Source: Pseudomonas alloputida (GTDB lineage Bacteria > Pseudomonadota > Gammaproteobacteria > Pseudomonadales > Pseudomonadaceae). Taken from it: a DNA stretch of 64,000 nucleotides. Both the position numbers and the translations under genes were made by a program. A model generated the notes under the pieces. The model was not told the origin of the DNA and made no database searches. It saw only the letters and a list, made by a program, of their open reading frames with translations. Location: assembly GCF_021283545.2 (NCBI RefSeq), contig NZ_CP128540.1:3941501-4005500 (forward strand), read 5' to 3'. This document shows, piece after piece, positions 17,758 through 25,166 of the stretch (position 1 is the first letter of the stretch; the number at the start of each line of letters is the position of its first letter).

Positions 17758-18108
17758 ATCTCTTCCCTAAGTAGTTATTCGACATGGAGACAAGCGATCA
17801 ACATTCAATACTCTGGCCAGCGTGCTGAATCCTAGCAGACAACTGCATCTCCCCCCGCCAACAGCATATTTTCTGGACCAAGTTCTTTCAGATAGCGATC
17901 TAAACCAGCGACCGACGCCAGTGGCCTTGTGCTTGGGTAACATTTTCCAATCCGTCGGACTTCAACACACCAGCATCACCCATACCGCCTTCGTCACGGG
18001 CCTGGATGTATTGCTCATGGCGGTCTTCAAGTGGATTCTCCTTCGCAAGCGTGTCGAGCCAAGGCCGCCCTGGAGGCGCTGATTCGCGCCGCCGGGGCAG
18101 TTCGGAAC
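17758..18108. other. intergenic region without a supported gene
   Basis: 351 bases between DUF1993 and the tautomerase. Minus-strand frames here (for example 17900-18112, and a short MSNTSRPVTKAVWVMLVC frame) are broken and lack family signals. They may be remnants of a decayed small membrane-protein gene. Confidence 0.4.
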
Positions 18109-18318
18109 TCATCCCTGAGTTTCTTTGCTGCGGTACTCGGTGGTGGTCATGCCGGCGTAGCCCCAGTTATCGGTGTCGACCTCCTCGATCACGATATGGG
18201 TGAGCTCAGGTTTCTTTCCGAGCACTCGCTGCAAGGTCTCTGTGATTTCCTTGATGACCTGGGCTTTCTGATCACGGGTGACGCCGTCGCGAGTGATGCG
18301 GACGCTGACGAAGGGCAT
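18109..18318 (-). CDS. 4-oxalocrotonate tautomerase family protein
   Basis: A 69-residue tautomerase-superfamily monomer. The N-terminus MPFVSVRIT exposes Pro as residue 1 after Met removal, the catalytic base of the family. The middle helix and ELTHIVIEEVDTDNWGYAG follow the 4-OT fold with Trp near the active site. An aggagt ribosome site precedes the ATG. It lies 69 bases downstream of an SDR gene on the same strand; substrate unknown. Confidence 0.88.
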   Translation of the reverse strand: MPFVSVRITRDGVTRDQKAQVIKEITETLQRVLGKKPELTHIVIEEVDTDNWGYAGMTTTEYRSKETQG

Positions 18319-18387
18319 GGTATTACTCCTATGGGGTGGGGAAATGAGGGCAAGGAGGCGGGATGCCTCCCCGTTACGTTCAGCCTA

Positions 18388-19119
18388 TTACCATTTGCCG
18401 ACACTCATACCGCCGTCGACCGGCAACACCACGCCCGTGGTGAACCCGGCGTTGGCCAGGTAAAGCACGGCGTCGGCAATGTCGCTGACGCGGCCGATGT
18501 GTCCGGCCGGTTGCAGACCGTTGAGGAAGTCGAAGCTGGCCGGATCGTGCATCGGCGTCTCGATGATGCCGGGAGCCACCGCGTTAACCTGGATGTTGTA
18601 CGACGACAGCTCCAGCGCCAGGGCGCGGGTGACCTGGTTGAGGCCCCCCTTGATCAGCACCGGCAGGGCGGCGGGCACGGCGATGTTGGGTTGCAGCGCC
18701 ACGGCAGCAGTGATGTTGATGATGTGACCCTGGCGCCGCTCGATCATGTGCGCGGCGGCGGCCTGGGAGGCGTAGACCACGCCCTTGAGGTTGGTCTCCA
18801 GCATGCCTTGGATGTCTTCCGGGCTGTATTCGATGAAGGGTTTGGGCAGGAAGAAGCCAGCGTTGTTGACCAACACGTCGACCTGGCCGAAGGCGTCGAT
18901 GCTGGCCTGAATCAGGCGGCGGGCGGTTTCAGGCTTGGCGATGTCGCCGGCCACGCCGATGAAGGCGGGGCTGTCCAGTTGTGCCTTGCCCTCGGCGAGG
19001 CGTCCGGCGGAGCGGGCATTGCCGACCACATTGAAGCCACTGGCGAGGAAAGCCTTGGCCAGGCCGAAGCCGATGCCGCTGGAGGCGCCGGTGATCACTA
19101 CCGTTTTGCTGTTGCTCAT
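18388..19119 (-). CDS. SDR-family protein with atypical active site
   Basis: A 243-residue short-chain dehydrogenase. The NAD(P) loop is TGASSGIGFGLA, NNAG is present (VLVNNAGFF), and APGIIETPM follows the active site. Where YxxxK is expected the sequence reads PVLIK (in VPAALPVLIKGGLNQ), so Lys is kept but Tyr is missing. With the tautomerase it forms a minus-strand pair. It is divergent from a LysR gene 113 bases away, which probably regulates it. Confidence 0.88.
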   Translation of the reverse strand: MSNSKTVVITGASSGIGFGLAKAFLASGFNVVGNARSAGRLAEGKAQLDSPAFIGVAGDIAKPETARRLIQASIDAFGQVDVLVNNAGFFLPKPFIEYSPEDIQGMLETNLKGVVYASQAAAAHMIERRQGHIINITAAVALQPNIAVPAALPVLIKGGLNQVTRALALELSSYNIQVNAVAPGIIETPMHDPASFDFLNGLQPAGHIGRVSDIADAVLYLANAGFTTGVVLPVDGGMSVGKW

Positions 19120-19232
19120 GTCGTTTCTCCCAATCAGGTGACGCAGAAGAGCGCCGTTGGGAGGACTATATTTTTGCTTTAGATAAGGATAAATATGGCA
19201 GCGAGAACTTCAGTTGATACATGGTGTAATCA

Positions 19233-20159
19233 ATGCAGCGGCATTTCGACGACGTCCTACTCGGCAGCATCGAGCTGTTCTGCCTGGCGGCGGAGCTGGG
19301 CAGCTTCACCGCGGCCGCTCTCGCGGCGGGCGTGACGCCGGCAGCGGTCAGTCGCTCGATCAGCCGCCTGGAAGAGCGCTTGGGCTCCAGACTGTTCGTC
19401 CGTACCACCCGCAGCATCCGTCTGACCGAGGGCGGGCGAGGCTACTACGAACAGTGTCGTCAGGCGCTGACCCAGCTGGTGGAGGCCGAACGGGTGGTGA
19501 CCGGGCAGCAGCAGGAGCCTTCGGGCACACTGCGCATCAGCCTGCCCACGACCTACGGGCACCACCGCATCCTGCCGCTGCTGCCCGAGTTTCGACGGCG
19601 CTACCCGAAGGTGCAGGTCGACATCCACCTGGGCAACCGCAACATCGACTTTGTCGGCGAGGGCTACGACCTGGCCATCCGCGTGCGTGCACAGCCGGAT
19701 TCGACCCTGATCGCCCGGCCGCTGGAAGACGCCCGGCTGGTGGTGGTGGCCACTCCAGATTACTTGGAACACGCAGGCGCGCCGCAGAGCCTTGAAGAAC
19801 TGGCGCAGCATGACTGCATCCAGTTCGAACTGCCCAGCAGCGGTCGGCGCATCGCCTGGCTGTTCGACGAGGAGGGCCGCGAGCGGGAAGTCCTCACCGA
19901 GGGCGGCTACGTCTGCTCGGACGACGTGCTCGGTGGCGTGACCTTGGCCAAGCACGGCGCGGGACTGTTCCAGACCTACCGCTTCATCGTCGAGCGCGAG
20001 CTGGCCGAGGGCTCGCTGGTCGAGGTGCTGCGGCCCTTCGCTGGCCGCTCGCGGCCGTTCACCCTGCTGTATCCCCAAGGCCGACACATGCCGTTGCGCC
20101 TGCGGGCCTTCGTCGACTTCATCATGGACAAGCGGCGCCACTGGGCCGCTGGCAGCTGA
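19233..20159 (+). CDS. LysR-family transcriptional regulator
   Basis: A 308-residue regulator. The N-terminal winged HTH is about residues 8-67 (LFCLAAELGSFTAAALAAGVT ... RLFVRTTRSIRLTEGG), and a periplasmic-binding-like effector domain covers about 95-300 (SGTLRISLPTTYGHHRILPLL). It is divergent from the SDR-tautomerase unit, the classic arrangement for a LysR gene and its target. The inducer is unknown. Confidence 0.93.
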   Translation: MQRHFDDVLLGSIELFCLAAELGSFTAAALAAGVTPAAVSRSISRLEERLGSRLFVRTTRSIRLTEGGRGYYEQCRQALTQLVEAERVVTGQQQEPSGTLRISLPTTYGHHRILPLLPEFRRRYPKVQVDIHLGNRNIDFVGEGYDLAIRVRAQPDSTLIARPLEDARLVVVATPDYLEHAGAPQSLEELAQHDCIQFELPSSGRRIAWLFDEEGREREVLTEGGYVCSDDVLGGVTLAKHGAGLFQTYRFIVERELAEGSLVEVLRPFAGRSRPFTLLYPQGRHMPLRLRAFVDFIMDKRRHWAAGS

Positions 20160-20227
20160 GGGGGCGTATCACTCTGTGTCAGTGCCATGGTGGATGCGGC
20201 GCCGATGGGCCAGCCTGTAGTTGGCCT

Positions 20228-20261
20228 TGGGCCGATGTGCGGTTTAGCACATGTCGGCCCA
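20228..20261 (+). repeat. strong inverted repeat after the LysR gene
   Basis: TGGGCCGATGTGC and GCACATGTCGGCCCA pair with a two-base bulge around a GGTTTA loop. No T-run follows on either side, so it is not a classical terminator. It may be a REP-like element. Confidence 0.5.
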
Positions 20262-20402
20262 GCACCGGGCCGAGCCGGTGGCATGGATGGACTCACGCTG
20301 CTACGCGCAAGGGCTAGGTCACCCAGGTACGGGTCGAGCTGTTGCAAGCACAGTGCCGGCAGGGGTAAAACCCTGAGAAGTGACGCAAAAGTCACGCACA
20401 TG

Positions 20403-20431
20403 AAAAAGGCCACTCCTTTCGGAAATGGCCT
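20403..20431 (-). terminator. terminator of the original tRNA-Pro gene
   Basis: On the minus strand AGGCCA and TGGCCT form a stem, extended inside by TTTCC/GGAG, and are followed by TTTTTC. It lies 17 bases beyond the 3' end of the tRNA-Pro fragment, as expected for its terminator. Confidence 0.6.
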
Positions 20432-20447
20432 AAGTCATTGAAATATA

Positions 20448-20494
20448 TGGTCGGGACGGAGTGATTCGAACACTCGACCCCTTGCACCCCATGC
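20448..20494 (-). other. prophage attachment site: 3' fragment of tRNA-Pro(GGG)
   Basis: Read on the minus strand this is the 3' part of a tRNA: GCATGGGGTGCAAG (anticodon loop with GGG and 3' anticodon stem), the variable loop, the T-arm GTGTTCGAATCAC, the acceptor strand and the encoded CCA. The 5' half of the tRNA is absent; unrelated phage sequence follows. This is the pattern left when a phage integrates into the 3' end of a tRNA. The other end, with the intact tRNA and integrase, should be right of the window. Confidence 0.85.
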
Positions 20495-20658
20495 GTGCAG
20501 GACACACCTAAAGCCTTACGGATCAAGGCCTTGAGCGGGCGCTCGCTGCAAACGGTGCCGCACTGTGCAATACCAGATTTCACCATCCCCCGAAAATCTC
20601 CCCACGGGCTTCGGCCTGCATCCGGCGTTCTGCCGACCGATTCCCTTCCTTTATATGG

Positions 20659-20958
20659 CTACTCACAGCTGGCCGGTTTTCCGGAACCCTTGATCACCTG
20701 GTACCCGGCATGGTGGTCAGTCTCGTAACCCCCGAAGAGACCGATAGCCCAAGCCTCTTCGTGCTCCATCAGCGCCCATACCCTGCCCGCCTCGGCAAGC
20801 TCGAGCATGTCGACCAGGTTCTCCGAATTAACTTCATGCCGGCGGTGAGCGGCATAGGCCATTTCATCGAGCACAGCGGCGCGGCCGTCTGGATCGGTTA
20901 TCAAAGAGAACTGGTCGTTCAGCTCATCCAGCCATGCTTTCGGTATCCCGGCCATCAT
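20659..20958 (-). CDS. hypothetical phage protein, 99 aa
   Basis: Starts [20 protein letters not shown]; mostly helical and acidic, soluble. The ATG at 20958 overlaps the preceding stop in an ATGA junction, so it is coupled to the 97-residue gene upstream. It is the last gene before the attachment site. No family recognised. Confidence 0.65.
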   Translation of the reverse strand: MMAGIPKAWLDELNDQFSLITDPDGRAAVLDEMAYAAHRRHEVNSENLVDMLELAEAGRVWALMEHEEAWAIGLFGGYETDHHAGYQVIKGSGKPASCE

Positions 20959-21248
20959 TCTGCCCTGCACCACCAAGACTGGGCGTACAGAACGCCATCG
21001 ATCTCCTCTACCCCGTTGATGTTGATGCCGAGCTGAGCCATGCCGTTGACCTTGGCATCGTGCAGCCGCGGGATGATGTCCGGCCCAGGCGACGGGTTGA
21101 ACACCCAGGCCTGTGTCGATACACGGCCCAGTGGCTCGCTGTGGTGGTCACCAATGTGGATGTCGGCCCGGATGGGTGTGATCTTGCCGAGCTGATTCGT
21201 AGGGATGGCCACGCCATTCACGCGGCGGCGAACGAGGAGGAAGTACAT
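20955..21248 (-). CDS. hypothetical phage protein, 97 aa
   Basis: Starts [20 protein letters not shown] and ends QSWWCRAE; probably beta-rich. An in-frame ATG at 21269 is an alternative start; neither has a strong ribosome site. Coupled to the following gene. No family recognised. Confidence 0.6.
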   Translation of the reverse strand: MYFLLVRRRVNGVAIPTNQLGKITPIRADIHIGDHHSEPLGRVSTQAWVFNPSPGPDIIPRLHDAKVNGMAQLGININGVEEIDGVLYAQSWWCRAE

Positions 21249-21321
21249 AGAGCACCAATACTGCATGGATAAACAGTATCGTATAGTCGGGATCGGTCGC
21301 GGGCAATTGCCGATCAGCGGA

Positions 21322-21651
21322 TCAGTGAAGAGGCGGCAAATCCTTTCCCCGAGCCTTGGCGATGACGCGGAGCTGGTAATCGGACACCACCTGGAACAGC
21401 GACTCAGCCAGTACACGCAAGCGCTCGATCTCCTCCGCCGACGCGCCACGATTCTGGGCTTGGTGATACTCCCGCATAGCGTCGACAGCCTGCTGAATCA
21501 GCGGCTCGCCGGCCTCAACCATCCCTATGAAGGTGCGCTTGTCCAAAATGCGATGCCCTGTCCAGTTGATGGGCTGAGTATAGGACCGGATCTGCTGGTG
21601 ACTCGAGGATGTCGGGCTGATATTATCTCGCCACGCTAGCTTGCCATTCAT
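21322..21651 (-). CDS. hypothetical phage protein, 109 aa
   Basis: Starts MNGKLAWRDNISPTSSSHQ. The middle is a helical region (MVEAGEPLIQQAVDAMREYHQAQN) with a helix rich in Glu, Leu and Arg after it (AEEIERLRVLAESLFQVV). The pattern fits a small DNA- or nucleoprotein-associated factor, but I do not recognise it. A hairpin with a T-run lies just upstream. Confidence 0.55.
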   Translation of the reverse strand: MNGKLAWRDNISPTSSSHQQIRSYTQPINWTGHRILDKRTFIGMVEAGEPLIQQAVDAMREYHQAQNRGASAEEIERLRVLAESLFQVVSDYQLRVIAKARGKDLPPLH

Positions 21652-21672
21652 AGGGACCAAGCTAGCTAGAAG

Positions 21673-21706
21673 CCCTGGACGCCAGCATCCAGGGCTTCGT
21701 TTTTTG
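21673..21706 (+). terminator. rho-independent terminator reading rightward
   Basis: AGCCCTGGA and TCCAGGGCT form a 9-bp stem with an 8-base loop, followed by tcgtttttt on the plus strand. There is no plus-strand gene just upstream, so it may shield the late operon's end from antisense transcription entering from the chromosome. Confidence 0.65.
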
Positions 21707-21748
21707 TGTGGCCAGTCGATCCGGGCCGCATAGATTTACTGCTGATCC

Positions 21749-23233
21749 TTAGTGATTTTCTGGATCGCTGATAACTCTGACAGAAGGCGTGCTTTTTCCA
21801 GAGATGATCTCATTCTCATTGAACTTGGCGATGCGAATCTGTTTGTGAGAATCACGACCGTTATCGTAGATGATAAGTATCTCACCATCATCACCGAAAC
21901 TGACAACCGGATACGAAACCTGAATAGAAGAATCTGGCTCGATAATTTTTTTATACCGGTATGTAGCTCCATCGTCATCGGAGAGACCAACTGTCAGTGT
22001 TCCTCGCACAAGATCATTGTTCCAGCAAAGTAGAAGGAGTCCGGAGGGAGTCCTGCCTAGCCACGCACGCGACGAAGAGCTCGGAGCGGTCACCGTGTAA
22101 TCCTGCCAAGGCGTCCAGGTCCTCATTAGGTCGCGACTGACGGAATACTGCATTTGTGAGTTGGAACCCAACGATCTTAGCAGAGCTAAAACACTTCCAT
22201 CGGACCGCTGCACGAACTCAGTTTCAAAGAAACCACTGTACTGGCCGTTGTTGTTAGGCGGAAGCTGAGAAACATGTTTAATTTTCTGGCTTTGCCAATC
22301 CAGTTCGTAAATATGCGGCCCTACATGATCCATGTATGCTGGAGGATATTCAGAAGAGAAGCGCCAGCCATCTATTGCTATGTACCACTTATCTTCGATC
22401 TTGACTGGCCGGCGCGGATCACCGTAGTAAGACAAACGGAATGGCTCGCCCCATTTGGGGTCCTCAGCATTGGGATCGTCACAAATAACTACCCATGCTC
22501 CACCAACACCATCGTAGAGCTTGTTGTCTCCCAGGACGCCATAGAAGAGCCAAAGACGGCCCTTGGGATCTGTCCAGAGCATTGGATCTACAATCTGGTT
22601 TCCTGGATGGCTAGGCGAGTACGTCAGGTATCCGTACTCTTTAACGCTCTCGCCGCCGTTATCCGAGTAGGCCAGCACCGCGAAGTTTCCTGGCCCTTCG
22701 GCTGCATGGGTATTGTCAGCACGCCATGCGGTCCAGTATCGGCTAGGACCGGTTCTGGCGATTGTGGCCGTCGCCTGGTACGCACGATCAGCTAGCCGGT
22801 AGAAAGGGTCGTCCGTGTTTCGCTCGATACGCGCCGGGGAATCCACAAAGACGCGTGCCGGCCGCTGATCGAAGCTGGAAAGGATATCGGATTCTGTCGT
22901 GCCCTGACTCTTGGCCCTATCCCCTCCCGGCGCAAGCGGGTCATTTTTCGCTAAATACAATGGAGCGCTCCCGCTGGCAGGCGAGCTATGGACGTCGAGG
23001 GTATCCCGATGGTCTGGACGACCTATAGCCCCTTCGAAAACATCTGCGTTCTTTCGAGGCTCCACATTCAAGACCCAGCGGCTGAGCTCGGTATCGAATC
23101 GCGCAAGCTCCTTATCACCCACGATAACAGCTGATGCTCCCAATACCGCTTTCGACACCTGAGTGATAGGCAGTCCGTCCATCAGTTTCTTCCTCATCCT
23201 AGGATCCCAGTATTTCAAGATACTACGGAACAT
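21749..23233 (-). CDS. sialidase-like beta-propeller (BNR) protein
   Basis: 494 residues. Asp-box motifs are visible: GLSDDDGATYRY near the C-terminus and AYSDNGGESV at about 190. Many WxxP/YYGDPRR-type strand repeats are typical of exo-sialidase and related glycan-acting propellers. No signal peptide. An aggacgg ribosome site precedes the ATG at 23233. It is more AT-rich than the structural genes and lies after the lysis genes, so it is probably cargo. It could act on surface glycan or be part of the virion; the substrate cannot be told. The N-terminal ~170 residues are not propeller-like. Confidence 0.65.
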   Translation of the reverse strand: MFRSILKYWDPRMRKKLMDGLPITQVSKAVLGASAVIVGDKELARFDTELSRWVLNVEPRKNADVFEGAIGRPDHRDTLDVHSSPASGSAPLYLAKNDPLAPGGDRAKSQGTTESDILSSFDQRPARVFVDSPARIERNTDDPFYRLADRAYQATATIARTGPSRYWTAWRADNTHAAEGPGNFAVLAYSDNGGESVKEYGYLTYSPSHPGNQIVDPMLWTDPKGRLWLFYGVLGDNKLYDGVGGAWVVICDDPNAEDPKWGEPFRLSYYGDPRRPVKIEDKWYIAIDGWRFSSEYPPAYMDHVGPHIYELDWQSQKIKHVSQLPPNNNGQYSGFFETEFVQRSDGSVLALLRSLGSNSQMQYSVSRDLMRTWTPWQDYTVTAPSSSSRAWLGRTPSGLLLLCWNNDLVRGTLTVGLSDDDGATYRYKKIIEPDSSIQVSYPVVSFGDDGEILIIYDNGRDSHKQIRIAKFNENEIISGKSTPSVRVISDPENH

Positions 23234-23341
23234 CACCGTCCTGCCTAATACGCGTGCGGAAACTGGCGCTAGGAAGCTGATGAAGACGTAGTACAGGTCG
23301 TAGTACTTCTATGGCACCGCTTAATCAGACTGGTTCCGCGA

Positions 23342-23878
23342 CTATCGCCCGCTCAGATAGTCGTACTCCTTGGCGCACTGGTCTCCCGCTATCTTGGCTC
23401 GGTCATACGCCTTCGCCAACTGTCCCGCTCGAGCATCAGCCCGTGCGAGCAGGTCGGAGAGCACCATGGCGGCGCGGGTGGCTGTCTCGCCTCTGGCGAC
23501 AGCGGCGGTATCCGTGCCGGCGCAACTGACGGAAGCGACGAGATTTTCGGCGTCGCGCTGCAACCGCTGGCCAGCAGCATCGGCGCCAGCAGCGCCATTA
23601 TCAGCAATCTTTCGTGCTTTCTGGGCATGGGCTCTTGCCTCCTCCTGCGCCTCGGCGCGTCGTTGTTCTTCCTGCCTGGCTTGGGCTGCGGCGCGGCGGT
23701 CGCGCTCGGAAACCTCCAGGCGGTAATCGGCCAGGGTCTTTTCTGTCTTGGCGGTTTCCGCACGCGCATCAGACGCAGCCCCATCAGCCACCGCCACCCG
23801 GTACTGCTGCCCGCCGGTGACAAGCACCAGGGCGATCAGCCACCAGCACCAGGCCGGTACCACGCTGAGCCAGTTCAT
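23342..23878 (-). CDS. inner-membrane spanin (Rz-like, DUF2514 type)
   Basis: A 178-residue i-spanin: one N-terminal membrane anchor (WWLIALVLVTGGQQY) and a long periplasmic coiled coil rich in Ala, Glu, Arg and Gln, the DUF2514/Rz plan. With its partner lipoprotein it fuses inner and outer membranes in the last step of lysis. The start overlaps the endolysin stop by ATGA. The partner Rz1-like gene is nested inside it in another frame. Confidence 0.85.
   Translation of the reverse strand: MNWLSVVPAWCWWLIALVLVTGGQQYRVAVADGAASDARAETAKTEKTLADYRLEVSERDRRAAAQARQEEQRRAEAQEEARAHAQKARKIADNGAAGADAAGQRLQRDAENLVASVSCAGTDTAAVARGETATRAAMVLSDLLARADARAGQLAKAYDRAKIAGDQCAKEYDYLSGR
23389..23628 (-). CDS. outer-membrane spanin lipoprotein (Rz1-like) nested in Rz
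   Basis: A 79-residue ORF wholly inside the Rz-like gene in a different frame. It has a lipoprotein signal (RLLIMALLAPMLLASGC, lipobox LASGC) followed by a Pro-rich mature chain (PSVAPARIPPLSPEARQPPAPPW), the Rz1 hallmark. A strong aggagg ribosome site lies about 10 bases before the ATG at 23628, inside the Rz coding sequence. This is the nested Rz/Rz1 arrangement known from lambda and P2. Confidence 0.8.
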   Translation of the reverse strand: MPRKHERLLIMALLAPMLLASGCSATPKISSLPSVAPARIPPLSPEARQPPAPPWCSPTCSHGLMLERDSWRRRMTEPR

Positions 23879-24363
23879 GCGAGCGCCCCTCCGAGCTTCT
23901 GCCACTGAGCCAGCAGCGCGCCCAAGGCTTTGGGGTTCTGGTCATAGTTGTTGCCCGGGAAACTGGCCCATTCGTTAGCGCACTTGGCTATTGCCTCGCG
24001 GATCTTTCCATCCTTGATCAACTGCAGCGCACCACGCTCGCCCAATCGCTTGATGGCTGCCAAGTCCTGCGCCTCTGGCGTGAAGCGCCCCTTGAATCCG
24101 TAGCGCTTCACCAGTTCGTCCCACGTACCGGCAAGAAACTGGTAGCGGCCTGCCGCGCTACTGGTGATCGACTTGCCATTGGAGAGCCGGGTGATCTTCT
24201 GGCGAGGGTGATCGGCATACCCATGAAACAGGCCTTTGCCGAACAGGACGTTGTACCCGTCGTCGCTACCCTTCACGGCTTGGGTGCCTTCGGCGAAGGC
24301 GATCAGATCCAGAAACCGGAGCACGTTCGCGCCTCCGGCCTGAGATTCGGTGAGTCTGGCCAT
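23875..24363 (-). CDS. endolysin, lambda R-type transglycosylase
   Basis: 162 residues clearly like lambda gpR. The catalytic Glu is in FLDLIAFAEGTQAVKGSDDGY. The family blocks GLFHGYADHPRQ, SSAAGRYQFLAGTWDEL and GALQLIKDGKIREAIAKCAN...ASFPGNNY follow in order. It cleaves the MurNAc-GlcNAc bond of peptidoglycan. No signal sequence, so it needs the holin. The ATG at 24363 has a ctggag ribosome site. Followed by the spanin genes. Confidence 0.92.
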   Translation of the reverse strand: MARLTESQAGGANVLRFLDLIAFAEGTQAVKGSDDGYNVLFGKGLFHGYADHPRQKITRLSNGKSITSSAAGRYQFLAGTWDELVKRYGFKGRFTPEAQDLAAIKRLGERGALQLIKDGKIREAIAKCANEWASFPGNNYDQNPKALGALLAQWQKLGGALA

Positions 24364-24375
24364 TTTTTCTCCAGG

Positions 24376-24404
24376 CAAAAAGAAGCCCGCACGAGGCGGG
24401 CATG
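24376..24404 (-). terminator. GC hairpin and T-run before the endolysin ribosome site
   Basis: On the minus strand GCCCGCC-TCGT-GCGGGC is followed by TTCTTTTT and then the endolysin ribosome site and ATG. It ends a transcript or acts as a processing site inside the late operon. Confidence 0.65.
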
Positions 24405-24464
24405 GATGTGTCTTCTGTGATACTTAGTCGTCCAATCTGTATTAACCGATGCACGAGGCTGGCT

Positions 24465-24671
24465 ATGAAAAACGGATTTTTTGCAGTTGGAATAGTGACT
24501 TGCTTGCTTACCGGATGCTCCCACTTCTCCAACAGCTCTTATGGGAGCCCTACTAGTCCTCACAAGATCGCGTGCGATGCCTCCCCGCCGAATCAACCAG
24601 GCTGTTACAACCGCCAGCACCAAGAAGGCATTCTCAACAAACTGGTGGATTCCATTCGTGACGGACGTTGA
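24465..24671 (+). CDS. small phage lipoprotein, 68 aa
   Basis: MKNGFFAVGIVTCLLTGC: a type II signal with lipobox LLTGC, then a Ser/Pro-rich mature part with three more Cys. A cgaggc site precedes the ATG at 24465. It is read against the late operon, so it is probably expressed in the lysogen as cargo. Phage lipoproteins of this sort often block superinfection; here that is inference. Confidence 0.65.
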   Translation: MKNGFFAVGIVTCLLTGCSHFSNSSYGSPTSPHKIACDASPPNQPGCYNRQHQEGILNKLVDSIRDGR

Positions 24672-24728
24672 TGGCTGCTCTAGCCTTCACAGTAATGGGC
24701 TTCGAGGTCAGCGAGACAGGAGGCTGAT

Positions 24729-25088
24729 ATGAGGTTGTGGATAGGATGTGCGCTGGCGGTAGCACTGAGCGGGTGCGGGACGATGCGCACTGTGTCTAAT
24801 GAAGAAAAGGCCGTGGACGACCTAGCGAAATGGGATTCCTACTGCCCAGAGATCCCTCGGATTTATAGCGGCGTTGCGTATCAGTTTTGCAACTTAACTG
24901 GGCCGGAAAGAACGGGAGTACATTCAGATCCATACGCAATCCTGATCGATATGGCAGCGTCTGGCATTGCTGATACCGTTGTGCTGCCCTACACCAGTTA
25001 TCAGCAATACAAGCACGGCAATATGGTGATTCCGAGCTTCAGCCCGAAGATGCTTCAAGAACCGGCTCAGTCAGGCAACTCACAATGA
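24729..25088 (+). CDS. YceK/YidQ-type lipoprotein
   Basis: 119 residues. Lipoprotein signal MRLWIGCALAVALSGC; the mature part carries the YceK/YidQ (DUF1375) features IYSGVAYQFC and a DTVVLPYT segment (SGIADTVVLPYTSYQQY). A strong aggaggctgat ribosome site. Second of two plus-strand lipoprotein genes (57 bases apart) facing the late operon. Probably outer-membrane attached; function unknown. Confidence 0.8.
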   Translation: MRLWIGCALAVALSGCGTMRTVSNEEKAVDDLAKWDSYCPEIPRIYSGVAYQFCNLTGPERTGVHSDPYAILIDMAASGIADTVVLPYTSYQQYKHGNMVIPSFSPKMLQEPAQSGNSQ

Positions 25089-25166
25089 CAGTAGCCTCGC
25101 AGCTGCAATCCTTCAGAACCTGAGTTATGCAGATCTGCTTGGCGGGCTCAACGATCAGCAGGCCTG

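Noticed and set aside
17900..18112. 70-codon minus-strand ORF overlapping the tautomerase
   Set aside because: No family signal, weak start, and other frames of the same stretch look equally plausible; probably a remnant.
20228..20261. Terminator of the LysR gene
   Set aside because: The hairpin is strong, but no T-run follows on either strand.
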